DNA of 64,000 bases from Mucilaginibacter sp. OK098 (GCF_900142915.1 NZ_FRCM01000005.1:124001-188000), one strand, 5' to 3'. Positions 44,078 to 54,008 are shown, numbered from the stretch's first letter. Numbers and translations: made by a program. The notes: a model not told the origin generated them from the sequence alone.

Positions 44078-44473
44078 CTTCGGTTCCGTTGCCAAAACCA
44101 TTTTAATATTTAGTTTTTGCGATACATCCATTACGGCTACCACATCCTGTATGGCAACTGTTTTATCAACATACAAAACTATGGTTAGTTCTGTTGCCAT
44201 TTTTTTATAGCCTGCTAAAACAGTCGGCAAGTCATTAACAGCAACAACCTTTTTATCCACGGTGTATTGCAAATCCTTGCTTATTGAAACGTTGATTGTT
44301 TTTTTAGAAACAGACTGCCCTGATGATGATTTAGGCAGCAACAGTTTTACCACATTGGGGTTGGTAACCGTTGACGCTATAAGGAAAAACAGGAGCAGGA
44401 AAAACATGATGTCGTTCATGGCCGATGTATGCACTTCGGCCGAAACTCCCCTGTGTCTTTTTCTTAAATTCAT
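44075..44473 (-). CDS. exbD: ExbD/TolR-family proton-channel subunit
   Basis: The 132-residue protein has a short cytoplasmic start (RKRHRGVSAEV), one membrane helix with the key Asp (MNDIMFFLLLFFLIAS, Asp21) and a periplasmic domain. With ExbB it uses the proton-motive force to drive TonB. It overlaps exbB by 4 bp. Length is typical. Confidence 0.92.
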   Translation of the reverse strand: MNLRKRHRGVSAEVHTSAMNDIMFFLLLFFLIASTVTNPNVVKLLLPKSSSGQSVSKKTINVSISKDLQYTVDKKVVAVNDLPTVLAGYKKMATELTIVLYVDKTVAIQDVVAVMDVSQKLNIKMVLATEPK

Positions 44474-45183
44474 TTGCTCGGTTCTTCTAACAGGTCAATA
44501 AATTCAATGGCATCGGTTTCGAGCCTTAATATTACCTTATCAACCATCATATTTAAAATATGATAACATACATAAGCTACAATGCCCACAAACAAACCGG
44601 CTGCTGATGTTACCATTTTTACATAAAGTCCACCTGATATAACGCCCATACTGATGTTATCCGTCTTCGATATGTCGTAAAAAATTTTGATAACCCCGGC
44701 AATGGTTCCCAAAAAGCCAAACATGGGGGCAATCCCGGCAACTATTCCTAAAATACCAATATTCTTTTCCAATTTTGATACTTCAAGCTTGCCAACGTTT
44801 TCAATAGCGCCTTCAATATCCTTAATTGGGCGGCCTATTCTTAATAAACCTTTTTGCAACATGCGGCCAAGCGGCGTATTGCTGTTACGGCAAATGGCTA
44901 TCGCCGATTCAAGGTTACCTGAAACAATGCTTGATCGTACCTGCATCATCAGGTTAGATTCGTTTGTTGAAGCTTTGCGGATAGTAAAGTATCTTTCAAA
45001 AAATATCACCAGGCCTAAAACCGCCAAAATCCCGATCGGGATCATCACCCATCCGCCTTTTATCAACAGATCGCCAAAGCGCAGATCTTCCTGTGGAAGA
45101 GCAGCCAATTGCTGGCCTGCATGTTTGGCGGTATCTATAAGCTTGTGTGCGGTATCTGTTGCCTGTATAAATAATAATGTCAT
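44470..45183 (-). CDS. exbB: ExbB/TolQ/MotA-family proton-channel protein
   Basis: The 237-residue protein has three membrane helices (about 44-66, 145-170, 184-208), with a large cytoplasmic loop between the first two. The family core is MLQKGLLRIGRPIKDIEGAIENVGKLEVSKLEKNIGILGIVAGIAPMFGFLGTIAGVIKIF. It forms the proton channel with ExbD. It overlaps exbD by 4 bp and follows the HU/SPOR gene by 3 bp. Confidence 0.93.
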   Translation of the reverse strand: MTLLFIQATDTAHKLIDTAKHAGQQLAALPQEDLRFGDLLIKGGWVMIPIGILAVLGLVIFFERYFTIRKASTNESNLMMQVRSSIVSGNLESAIAICRNSNTPLGRMLQKGLLRIGRPIKDIEGAIENVGKLEVSKLEKNIGILGIVAGIAPMFGFLGTIAGVIKIFYDISKTDNISMGVISGGLYVKMVTSAAGLFVGIVAYVCYHILNMMVDKVILRLETDAIEFIDLLEEPSK

Positions 45184-45186
45184 CCT

Positions 45187-46248
45187 TTAAGGGTTTATTG
45201 CTAGTATATATGATTTTTTATTGATCTTCCCGGCTTTTTCCAGAACCTTCATTGCTCCATCTGCATCAATTTCCGTTGGGAATGTCCCCACAGAAATTTT
45301 TAAACGGGGCCCGGGTGCATCGGTAACTATTTTTGCGTCAACACCCCTGGCCTTTAAACGTTGAACTTCGGTGTTGGCATAATTTATCTGTCTGAAATTG
45401 CTGACGATTATTTCATAGCGGGTATGCTTAGTAGTATCTGCAGCAGTTGTAACAACCGGGTTGGTAGCAGGCGGAACTGTTTTTATGGCAGTATCTTTAA
45501 CTGGGGCGGGTATAGCTTTTTTAACAGAATCGGCTTTTACCTCACGTCTGTAAACGGGTACAACGGTGTCTTTTTTACCTGTTATACGGTTATATGTTGC
45601 GCCCAGCTTATCAAATGCTCCGGGGTAAAACTTATACACTCCAAATATTGCCAATGCAATCACACTTACCGCAATTAATATAATAAGCCAGATATTTATC
45701 GGTTTTTTACGCTCGGTTTCTTCTTCAAAATATTGGTCATTCTCATTGGCCTGCGCCGGCATGGGCTTAGTAATTAACACAGGAGCCGGGCCAGGGTCGG
45801 TAAATGACGGTTTTGAATACTGATCGTTTAGCGATTGCCCCTGTTTATAAATGTTTATCGGTGGATAACCATAAAATGCAGGGTCATCAGCTATTTTATC
45901 GTTTGGCTTAAAAACAAGTTGGTCCTTATCAGTATAAAATAAGCCAAGGTCGGCAAAAAGGTATTTTCCTGTTGATGCTTCCTCTCTTAATTTGCTAACG
46001 AATTTTTCGGCAAAGTATTTGGATGATGCCAGCGATATATTTTTTTTATCGGCAACATATTGAGTAAAAGTATCATCATCATCTTTAGGCTGTGGCACAA
46101 ATTTTACCTTATGGTGGGGCGGATAAAACCTGGCTTCGTTATCATTATAATACCCGTTTACACGTTCGCGCACAAAGTAGCCAAGGCCAGGTACGCTTAC
46201 TTCCTCGTACTGTCCTAATAATTCGCTTAAATAGTCGGCTAAATTCAT
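45187..46248 (-). CDS. HU-CCDC81-type and SPOR domain membrane protein
   Basis: The 353-residue protein starts with two HU-like CCDC81 domains (about 1-55 and 58-125; e.g. GQYEEVSVPGLGYFVRERVNGYY). A membrane helix lies at about 184-208, a Pro/Thr/Lys linker follows, and a SPOR domain covers about 277-353 (YEIIVSNFRQINYANTEVQRL, KISVGTFPTEIDADGAMKVL). SPOR domains bind septal, denuded glycan strands, so the protein probably links the cytoplasm to peptidoglycan. It lies 3 bp before exbB. Confidence 0.88.
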   Translation of the reverse strand: MNLADYLSELLGQYEEVSVPGLGYFVRERVNGYYNDNEARFYPPHHKVKFVPQPKDDDDTFTQYVADKKNISLASSKYFAEKFVSKLREEASTGKYLFADLGLFYTDKDQLVFKPNDKIADDPAFYGYPPINIYKQGQSLNDQYSKPSFTDPGPAPVLITKPMPAQANENDQYFEEETERKKPINIWLIILIAVSVIALAIFGVYKFYPGAFDKLGATYNRITGKKDTVVPVYRREVKADSVKKAIPAPVKDTAIKTVPPATNPVVTTAADTTKHTRYEIIVSNFRQINYANTEVQRLKARGVDAKIVTDAPGPRLKISVGTFPTEIDADGAMKVLEKAGKINKKSYILAINP

Positions 46249-46288
46249 TTCGCTAAAAGTACGGTTTATTATAAAATATCAAAAAAGC

Positions 46289-48136
46289 TTAAAAACTATA
46301 TCCAACGCCGCCAAATATATTAAATCCGTAATCAGGATAGTATACCCATGTTTGGCTGGTACTGTTTAAAATATTATTCACATGTACAAAAACCGAAAAT
46401 CTGCTGGTTGCCTTATAATCAACCGCACCGCTCAAATCTGCAAATGATGCAATTGATGCCTGGCCGGTTGTTGTGGCCGATGTTTGAATCAGATGCGGAT
46501 CCAGTGCCGAGCCACGGATCAGCAAGGTGCCTGATACGGTGATCTTATCATTAATATTAAATACGGTGCCACCTTTAAACAAAAATTTAGGCAGGTTCCA
46601 GGGTTCGCTCACAGTTGCCATCTGGTAATCTTTAAATTCAACCCTGCCAAAAATGTCTACATCTTCCGAGATCTTGTAATCCAATTCACCTGTAAACCCG
46701 CTTACACGCGATTTGCCTTCATCATAAATAACCTTAAACCTGTTGTATCCTTTTGAAAAATCAAAATCGTTCACAAACAGCGGCATATTTTTAACCTCGT
46801 TACGGAAAATGGTGGCTTTAAAACCAAGGCCGGGTGCAATGGTGCCTTTTACCCCTGCAGCAATATCAAGCTGGTCGATAGAGTTTCTTAAGTCAATGTT
46901 TTGGCCGAGGAAAGGGTTGATCATCGCAAAATCACGCATAGATGATTTGTTCACATCTCCTTTGGCCTCAACAAATATGCGTACATATTTGGGGATAACC
47001 TGGAGCTCGGCCCTTGCAGCCGGAAAAATATAAAAGGCGGATTTGTAACCAAACTGGTCAACAATATTTACACCTGCATCAATTTTATAATTATCACCCT
47101 GGAATTTTATGTAAGGATTAAGCCTGATGAGGCTATTGTTATGATCATAAAGGCTATCCTTTTGCGTGCTCAGGTCAAGCGAGGCAGCCAGGCCTGCATA
47201 AAATTGCTTTATAGTTTGATTGAGGAAGCCTGAAAGCACCAGGTTATTTTCCCTTGCCTTAAACGCATTGCTAAATGCATATCCCTTTAACTTTAGGGCA
47301 TAGGTAAAGTCATTTTCAACATCCTTATAGTTTTTTGCAAGCTCGCCTTCGGCACCTATGGTGCTGAAATGTTGCTTATTAACCTGTAAAATAGCAGGCG
47401 CATTATACTTATCAAATCCATAAAAATAATTGCTGTTGTAATTATAGGTAATGCGGCCGCTTATGTTATTCTCTTCACCAACGCTTTTACCAAATACGCC
47501 AACCTCTTCTTTAGCCGAATTTTGTTTGTACATAGTGCCGTTTTGTGCAAAATGTTTAAGCCATCCGCCAACTTGCAAAGCCTCGTCGCGGCCATTGGCA
47601 AAATAAGCTTCGCCATAGGTGGTTTTTAAACTTCCCAACCCGGCTTTTACATAGTTATTTGTTGGCACCGAGTCTTGCTCAGCGGGCCTTTTCATGGCAT
47701 CAAGGGGCTTAATGCTGGTGTTAAGCTCCAGTCTTTTATCAATGGGGATGTATATTAAAGGTGCTTTAAACGGCGTTTTATCCTCCAGGTCGGGGTTACG
47801 ACGGATCTTTACCGCATCAGCCAATACGGGCTTGTAAGCCGTGGTAACCACAATTTCCTGCGATAAATTACCTTCGAGCGCATCATTGCCTTTGCCTCCT
47901 TTTTTGGTAGTATCAACCGTAGCCTTAGTAGCGGCATCACCCAGGCCTGAAGCAATTTTTTGTGCAGGCGTTGTAGGTTTGGCAGCTTTTTTCACAGCCG
48001 GTTTGGTCTTTGCAACTGTTTTTGCTGCCGGTTTTTTAGCCTTGTGCTTTGTTTGTGCGTGTGCAGGAACAAAGTATAAAGCTATTATTAAGGTAAGCAG
48101 CGTGTATATATATTTAAATTTCATTGCTTGTCTCAT
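46289..48136 (-). CDS. Plug-less outer-membrane beta-barrel protein (TonB-receptor-like)
   Basis: The 615-residue protein may start at 48136 or at the ATG at 48124, which fits its signal peptide better (ends VPAHAQ). A basic Lys/Ala/Pro segment (about 30-68) follows, then a short EIVVTTAYKPVLADAVKIRR stretch with no plug domain. The remainder is a barrel ending in YPDYGFNIFGGVGYSF. It resembles the barrel part of TonB-dependent receptors but lacks a recognisable plug. It lies between the TPR gene and the HU/SPOR gene in the ExbBD/TonB cluster. Confidence 0.83.
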   Translation of the reverse strand: MRQAMKFKYIYTLLTLIIALYFVPAHAQTKHKAKKPAAKTVAKTKPAVKKAAKPTTPAQKIASGLGDAATKATVDTTKKGGKGNDALEGNLSQEIVVTTAYKPVLADAVKIRRNPDLEDKTPFKAPLIYIPIDKRLELNTSIKPLDAMKRPAEQDSVPTNNYVKAGLGSLKTTYGEAYFANGRDEALQVGGWLKHFAQNGTMYKQNSAKEEVGVFGKSVGEENNISGRITYNYNSNYFYGFDKYNAPAILQVNKQHFSTIGAEGELAKNYKDVENDFTYALKLKGYAFSNAFKARENNLVLSGFLNQTIKQFYAGLAASLDLSTQKDSLYDHNNSLIRLNPYIKFQGDNYKIDAGVNIVDQFGYKSAFYIFPAARAELQVIPKYVRIFVEAKGDVNKSSMRDFAMINPFLGQNIDLRNSIDQLDIAAGVKGTIAPGLGFKATIFRNEVKNMPLFVNDFDFSKGYNRFKVIYDEGKSRVSGFTGELDYKISEDVDIFGRVEFKDYQMATVSEPWNLPKFLFKGGTVFNINDKITVSGTLLIRGSALDPHLIQTSATTTGQASIASFADLSGAVDYKATSRFSVFVHVNNILNSTSQTWVYYPDYGFNIFGGVGYSF

Positions 48137-48138
48137 TT

Positions 48139-51100
48139 TTATTCTTTGTTATCCTGTTTCTTTTCCTCTGGTTTCTTTTCCTCTGGTTTCTTTTCGTCTG
48201 GTTTCTGATCAGCTTTTCCACCCGAGAGCTGATCCAGCTTTTGTTTAGCCGTTGGCAATATGTCATCATCGCCTTTGTAGTTATCAATAACACTTTGCAG
48301 CGTTGCCTTAGCCTGGAAATTGTCTTTTAGCGCTTCATAATTATCGGCGAGTAAAATAAAGGTTTTGGTTACCCAGTAATCATAATTAGGAAGGTCCTTT
48401 ACCAACTCGAAGCAGGTTTTTTGCGATGCCTTATACTTTCCTTTTTCAAACTCAATTTCGGCAATATTGTATTTTGCTTCGGCTGCTGCAACAGTTTTGG
48501 TATTGGTAAGTGTATAGTTAAACTCAGTTATTGCTTTGGTAGTATCCCCTTTTTGCAGGTAGGCCTGACCAGCGTAAAGGCCTGTTTTAAATTTATCCTC
48601 CTGGGCGGTTTTTTCATTGCCGCGTATCAGCTTAACATAGTTTAGCGCATCGTCAGGCATTTCCATCTGCGCATAGCAAACCAATAGGTTATTTATGGCC
48701 CAGGTGTAATCAGCTTTATACTCCGAGTTCGTTTCCAGCTTTTTAAGATAAGGGATAGCCTCGTTATATTTCTTCTGATTCATGTACAGTTTTGCCATGC
48801 TTATTAACGACTGCTCTGTATAAGGGCTAGTCCAGTCGTTCAATATTACATTATAGTCAACAACAGCCTCATCAAGCCTCTTCAGGTTTACCAGGCTTTG
48901 TGCCCGGATAAATCTTGCCTGTTTTTCATAGATCGGCTTGTTTTTAAATTTATCATAATAAGCATTTACAGCCCCAACCGTTCCCTGCCAGTCGCCCTTT
49001 ACGTACAAGTTGTTAGCCGCAGTTATCATGATGCTTTCCTGGTCAGCCGCTGTATAATTAGCGATAGGTGTTGTTGCTGCATAATTGATAAAGGTTTGTG
49101 CATCGCCTTTATCCGTATAGATCTTCTCAACCTGTTTAAGTGCCAGCTTGGCCTCATCGGTTGATGAATAATCCTTTATAACCGTTTTAAACGACTCCAC
49201 CGCCAGCGAATCATTACCCGCATTGTAATCAATAAGCCCGATAGTTACTATCGCACGCGACACGTAGCTGCTGGTTGGATATTTTTTTACCATTGCCTGC
49301 AGATCGCTTTTCGCCTTGTCGCCTTCATTCTTTAAAAAGTAGGTATAAGCAATTTCAAACGATGCATCATCAGCGTAATCAGAATTGGGGTAGGTGTTAA
49401 GCAAATCAGTAAGTGTACTAATCTTTGTATCCGGGGCATTCTGTAAACCCTGGATCATACCGCGCTGAAACAAGGCGTAATCCTGACCGGGGCTATGCTT
49501 TTCAATTATCCGGTTATAATATTCAAGTGCCCGGCCATAGTTTTTCATTACAAAATAGCTGTCGCCCAGGCGGGTCACAGCATCATTTGTTGTATTGGGG
49601 TCTTTTTCTTCACCTTGCAAAAACTTTTGAAAATAAGTAGCTGCCTTTTTATACTGCTCATCGCCAAAGGCAGCATAGGCCAATGCATAGTTAGCATAAT
49701 TGTATACACCGGTTTCGCTGGCTCCGTCAAAAGCAAGGAATTTTTCAAAATTATCAACCGATTCACCATACTTCCTTACCTCGTACATGGCCTCGGCCAT
49801 CCAGTAAGTGGTCATCACTTCAATTTTATTGTCAACCGGGTTTTTTAATGAACGCAGAAAAATGCCAATAGCATTTTCAAAGGCACGTTCGTTATAAAAC
49901 TCAAGACCTCGGTAATAGGTGACTTTTTGGTAAGCAGCCTGTGCGCTGGCAGATTTATTGGGGATAGGCTCCAGTATTTCAACAGCCTCTTTATAGTTAT
50001 GTGAGTTAAGCAGCTCTTCGCCCAGCAATGTTTTAACTTCGTTATTGCGGGTTGAGTTAGGATAGTTTTTTAAATATAGCCTGGTAGCATCAAGCGCCTG
50101 GGTGTTAAAATCAAGCTCGTATGATAGTTTAGCATATTCGTACAGCGCGTCCTCCTGCAATTGTTTATCAAAATTAAGTCTTGATGCCGCAAAAAAGGCG
50201 CTGCGTGCACTTTGCTTATTATTCATTTTTAGGAAAACATTCCCTAAAGTATAATTACCGTTCTGACTAAAAACGTCATTTTGCTGTTGCAATTTTTCAA
50301 GCTCGCTTGCCGCTTTTCCAAAATTGCCTACCTTAAAATAGGTGTAGCCCATCTGGTAACTGTCCTGCGTATTTTGGGTATGGCCCTGGTCTTCATCTTC
50401 GAAACGCCCGTAATACCTGGCTGCATTATCATAATCGGCCTTAGCAAAATATGATGCTGCAATTATGCGCAGCATTTCAGTTTCGTGCTGCTGATGGGTG
50501 TTTTTGATGATCGGCACTGCATAGCTAAGCACATCGTCATAACGCTTATCTAAAAAATAGACGGCTGTTATATAATAGGGATAGCTGTTCTCATATTTTT
50601 TTGAGTTTTTAAGCCGTTCAAAATTCACCAGCGCTAAATGATAATCTTTATTCAAATAGGCTATATAAGCAAAGTAATAAACAGCATCGTCAGTAAATGG
50701 TGAATGCGTGTTTTTTACTTCACTAAAAAGTTGCTGAGCACTTTTATAATCGTTGGTAGCAAAATAGGCATAGCCTTTACGGAATTTGTACTCTGTATTT
50801 TGCCTTCCGCTTAATTCATCCGCCTGCACTTTGTCAAACCAGCGCAAGGCATCGGTATATTTTTCCTGCCTTGAATATGATCGTCCTATCTGGAAGTAAG
50901 CCAGTTTTGTTAATGGATTTTCGGGATGTTCTTTTATAAAACGCAGGAACATGCTTTCTGCATCATCGTTCCCCAACTCAAGGGCGCATAACGCCTCGTA
51001 ATATTGCGAGTTTTCTTTTATTAAAGATAATTCAGATTCAAACTTAGGCTGTGTGCTTGTTTTAACTCTTGAAGTTTCAACCAGCCGAAATTGTTCGGCC

Positions 51101-51243
51101 GCCGCAACATACTTACCTTTACCAAACAGTTCAGTAGCCGCATGATAGGTACGGTAAACATCAAACGATTGGTTTTGCTGGGCGCGTGTCGTTAAAACAA
51201 AAAATATAGGTACAAGAAAAGAGATGTATTTAAGTTTTATCAT
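48139..51243 (-). CDS. Large secreted tetratricopeptide-repeat protein
   Basis: I start at the ATG at 51243 (1,034 residues), which gives a good signal peptide (MIKLKYISFLVPIFFVLTTRAQQ); the open frame goes on upstream to 51309. The body is a long run of TPR helices of the YbgF/BamD-like kind (AYFQIGRSYSRQEKYTDALRWFDKVQ, PNSDYADDASFEIAYTYFLKNEGD, SYVSRAIVTIGLIDYNAG). The C-terminal tail is a KPEEK repeat encoded by a 15-bp tandem array. It lies 2 bp before the barrel gene, so they are expressed together. It is probably a periplasmic scaffold. Confidence 0.9.
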   Translation of the reverse strand: MIKLKYISFLVPIFFVLTTRAQQNQSFDVYRTYHAATELFGKGKYVAAAEQFRLVETSRVKTSTQPKFESELSLIKENSQYYEALCALELGNDDAESMFLRFIKEHPENPLTKLAYFQIGRSYSRQEKYTDALRWFDKVQADELSGRQNTEYKFRKGYAYFATNDYKSAQQLFSEVKNTHSPFTDDAVYYFAYIAYLNKDYHLALVNFERLKNSKKYENSYPYYITAVYFLDKRYDDVLSYAVPIIKNTHQQHETEMLRIIAASYFAKADYDNAARYYGRFEDEDQGHTQNTQDSYQMGYTYFKVGNFGKAASELEKLQQQNDVFSQNGNYTLGNVFLKMNNKQSARSAFFAASRLNFDKQLQEDALYEYAKLSYELDFNTQALDATRLYLKNYPNSTRNNEVKTLLGEELLNSHNYKEAVEILEPIPNKSASAQAAYQKVTYYRGLEFYNERAFENAIGIFLRSLKNPVDNKIEVMTTYWMAEAMYEVRKYGESVDNFEKFLAFDGASETGVYNYANYALAYAAFGDEQYKKAATYFQKFLQGEEKDPNTTNDAVTRLGDSYFVMKNYGRALEYYNRIIEKHSPGQDYALFQRGMIQGLQNAPDTKISTLTDLLNTYPNSDYADDASFEIAYTYFLKNEGDKAKSDLQAMVKKYPTSSYVSRAIVTIGLIDYNAGNDSLAVESFKTVIKDYSSTDEAKLALKQVEKIYTDKGDAQTFINYAATTPIANYTAADQESIMITAANNLYVKGDWQGTVGAVNAYYDKFKNKPIYEKQARFIRAQSLVNLKRLDEAVVDYNVILNDWTSPYTEQSLISMAKLYMNQKKYNEAIPYLKKLETNSEYKADYTWAINNLLVCYAQMEMPDDALNYVKLIRGNEKTAQEDKFKTGLYAGQAYLQKGDTTKAITEFNYTLTNTKTVAAAEAKYNIAEIEFEKGKYKASQKTCFELVKDLPNYDYWVTKTFILLADNYEALKDNFQAKATLQSVIDNYKGDDDILPTAKQKLDQLSGGKADQKPDEKKPEEKKPEEKKQDNKE
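48152..48207. repeat. 15-bp tandem repeat at the end of the TPR gene
   Basis: About 3.5 copies of CTCTGGTTTCTTTTC. On the coding strand they encode the lysine/glutamate-rich KKPEE tail. Copy number could vary between strains without breaking the frame. Confidence 0.88.
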
Positions 51244-51505
51244 AAGGAGCAAACTAACGATTTGCGAAAATAGCGAAACCCCAAAAGGTATTCCACAATA
51301 GTAATTCACACTGTGTGGAGAACATTGTTTTTTAAACGGATAGAAAATATTGCATGGTATAGGTGTGGAAAACTTTGTGGGATGTTAAGAAACACCTTTG
51401 TTATTTTGAGCAGATCAAAAAAATTATAAAGACTTTTTTGAGATTTATGTAATTTGTATTTAAGCTGGGTGTAATACCCTGACCGGCACCACGTTATTGT
51501 TAACA

Positions 51506-52586
51506 ATGATTAAATCTATATTATTATTTATCATCGTTATATTTTCAAGCTTTCAATCTTCGCCACAACAAATTGATAGTATTGTTTTGGTTGATGAGCG
51601 GTTGCCGGTAACACCTAAAGAGTTTTATATAGCTAAAGTAATTGATCAGCGTACAGACAAAAATCCGGTTGCATTACTTTTTCCGACCAAAAATGTAAAA
51701 GGTGTACAACCCAAAACCTACCCCGTTGACTTGCAAGGGGGAGCTTTGCCTGCTATAAAGCAGTTTATTAGCAATAACGTGCCGCGAAATACTAAATTAC
51801 GCCCGTTAATTATCAGCCTGAAAAAGATAAGTGTAAGAGAAACAATCCTGGCAGGGAACATGATTGAAGGGCGTATAAATGTAATGTTTTCTTTCGCCCT
51901 TGATATGGGAGAGGATGAGATGCAATACCTTGGAGATTATAATGGCAATGCGGTTTATAACAGAAATGCCGGACAGAACCGCGACATAGAACCAACATTG
52001 CGCCATGTATTTTTAAATGGCTTGTTATATATAAACACCTGGGTGAACCAACAGGCAGAAACCAATATTAAGTTAGCCCGCAGCGTTAAAGTTACATTTA
52101 CAGATTACAGTGAAAAGCCCGAAGGCGACAGTATTTACTATACCGTTAAACGGCCTTTAGCCTGGGCTGATTTTCAGTCGAAAATACCAAACAGTAAATA
52201 TGAGGCAGAGGTGTTTCCAACCCTGGGCTATGATGAACATGTCGAAATTATTAAAGGAATAATTAACCTGCGTATTGCTGTTAAAGCCTGTTTACCAAAA
52301 AGTGCAAGCTGGGCAAAGGAAGGCAGCAAAAATGATTATACTTTAAATCACGAACAGCGGCACTTTGATATTGTAAAAATAGCTGCGGAACACTTTAAGC
52401 AGAAGATTAAAGCGAGAAGCTTGTCGACAAATAATTATGACGGCCCAATAAATGAAGAATACCTGGATGCTTACCGCGAAATGAATAGCCTGCAAAAGCA
52501 ATATGATGATGAAACCCATCACGGTACCAATACGACAGAACAGCAAAAGTGGAATGAAAAGATAGATAAGGAACTGATAGAGTTGG

Positions 52587-52600
<14 letters not shown>
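51506..52600 (+). CDS. Secreted protein with DUF922-like HExxH region
   Basis: The ATG at 51506 gives 364 residues with a signal peptide of about 18-20. The middle and end carry YTLNHEQRHFDIVKIAAEHFKQKI near 280-300; HEQRH is an HExxH motif and HEQ-HFDI is typical of DUF922, a predicted zinc-dependent peptidase family. The N-terminal half is less recognisable. The last four residues (GISH) and the stop codon are encoded by the 7-bp array at 52587-52698. Confidence 0.75.
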
Positions 52601-52698
<98 letters not shown>

Positions 52699-52774
52699 TT
52701 GTAATGGACTTACAATATAAGGGTTTTTATTTAGTTTTTTGCTGCCAACTGTAAACTAACAACTGCAAACTTCC

Positions 52775-53137
52775 CTACGCGGCTAATTGCCCTTTTATGG
52801 CCGAAAGCAGATCGTCAATATCAAATGGTTTTGCAATAAAAGCATCTGGAGCGCCTTTTTGATTCATTGATCCGGCAACATTATGGCTGGCTGATATTAA
52901 TATAACGGGTATGTCATGAGTTTCAACTTTGGCTTTAACAGCTTTGCAAAGATCACGGCCATCCATATTGCCCAGCATTATATCAAGCAAAATTAAATCA
53001 GGCATATTCGCCTTGATCTTCTCAAAAAGAAAATGTCCGTCAGAAAGTGTCTCTACCTCGTACCCCGAATCTTCAAGAATATATTGTAATATATCCAATA
53101 TATCCTTGTCGTCATCCACCGCTAATATCCTACGCAT
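52775..53137 (-). CDS. Stand-alone response-regulator receiver protein
   Basis: The 120-residue protein is a single CheY-like receiver: acidic pocket DDD (residues 7-9), phosphoacceptor Asp in LILLDIMLG (about 55), Thr/Ser in ISA, and Lys in AKPFDI (about 105). There is no output domain and no kinase next to it. A second similar gene is at 54124. The start codon is only 2 bp after a TAAATTTG -7 match, so it may be leaderless, or the match is chance. Confidence 0.9.
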   Translation of the reverse strand: MRRILAVDDDKDILDILQYILEDSGYEVETLSDGHFLFEKIKANMPDLILLDIMLGNMDGRDLCKAVKAKVETHDIPVILISASHNVAGSMNQKGAPDAFIAKPFDIDDLLSAIKGQLAA

Positions 53138-53524
53138 CTCAAATTTATTAGTAAACAGTTTAAATCATATTAAGCATTAATATTTCATGTCTGTTAAATA
53201 TTTATTAACAGTAAATACAATGTTAATTGTATTAAGTACAATTACTATACCATCTTTTTCATATTCAGATCTGAATTTTATTAACATTATAAAGGCTTAT
53301 GAGCAATCGTCTATAAAAGACCTTTATTTATTGCATACAACTGTTTATAACTAAGTAATTTAATATATATCTAATAGGTTAATATATAGTTGTTTAATGA
53401 TATAGTTTGGTGTTTATGTTCACATTTCTAAACTTTTGTTCAAAAAAAGGACATATTTAAAAGAATGTTGTTGAAACAATAATAAAAAAAAGAAGAAATA
53501 AGCTGCGGTACACTAATTGAAAAG
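53138..53524. other. AT-rich intergenic region
   Basis: About 390 bp of AT-rich sequence with many stop codons. I see only -7-like hexamers (CAAATTTA at 53140-53147 on the minus strand) and no gene or clear repeat. It probably carries the promoter of the receiver gene. Confidence 0.45.
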
Positions 53525-53713
53525 CTATACCGCGATAGGTTCCTTTTTTACAGACACATATGCGGATTTTTTGCATTTAGCACAGAAGAGTTTTTTTAAG
53601 GGGAAAAAATAAGACAACCTTTTCATAAACCAACTCCTGTGTACCTGGAAATGAAAAGGGGCGCCACATTTCGGACAATCATAATTTTCCGGCCTGAATT
53701 TTTTTTTAGCCAA
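53525..53713 (-). CDS. Small zinc-ribbon protein, first copy
   Basis: The 62-residue protein has two cysteine knuckles: CPKC near 14-17 and CAKC near 44-47, joined by an aromatic, basic region (RSWFMKRLSYFFPLKK). It is probably a zinc ribbon that binds nucleic acid or protein. It lies with a second copy (53817) between two lone receiver genes. The two copies share the CPKC-(x)n-C--C spacing and the motif S(F/T)(M/L)(K)xxxxFPLK, so they are paralogues. Confidence 0.7.
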   Translation of the reverse strand: MAKKKFRPENYDCPKCGAPFHFQVHRSWFMKRLSYFFPLKKLFCAKCKKSAYVSVKKEPIAV

Positions 53714-53816
53714 AACTTTAAATCTTAAATACCGATTAAAAATAAAATTTTTTTCGGATATTTTTTAAATTATTTAACCAGGTATGGCTGATGAAAGCAT
53801 CTCAAAAAATGGATCA

Positions 53817-54008
53817 TTATCTGATTAAAAAATAGCGTTTGCTTTTGCAGGAATAACAGAAGTAGCTTTTTAAGGGAAGCCAAAATAAAAAGGTTTTAAC
53901 CAGGGTGCTTCTGCCAATTCTATCGGTTAGAATTGCTTTACATTTTGGGCAATGGTGGGCTCTCTTTTCGCTACGAACAGGCTTACTATAGTTATTTGAC
54001 GATACCAT
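53817..54008 (-). CDS. Small zinc-ribbon protein, second copy
   Basis: The 63-residue protein has CPKC near 20-23 and CYSC near 50-53 with an RSTLVKTFLFWLPLKSYFC stretch between. It is a paralogue of the protein at 53525. No neighbour gives a clear function. Low complexity and length fit real, conserved mini-proteins, but I cannot name a family. Confidence 0.65.
   Translation of the reverse strand: MVSSNNYSKPVRSEKRAHHCPKCKAILTDRIGRSTLVKTFLFWLPLKSYFCYSCKSKRYFLIR

Noticed and set aside
43183-45183. Standard Tol-Pal system
   Set aside because: ExbB/ExbD/TonB are present but there is no Pal lipoprotein or TolB propeller gene nearby.
44687-45190. 167-residue frame antisense to exbB
   Set aside because: exbB is clearly coding; the frame is a mirror of its helices.
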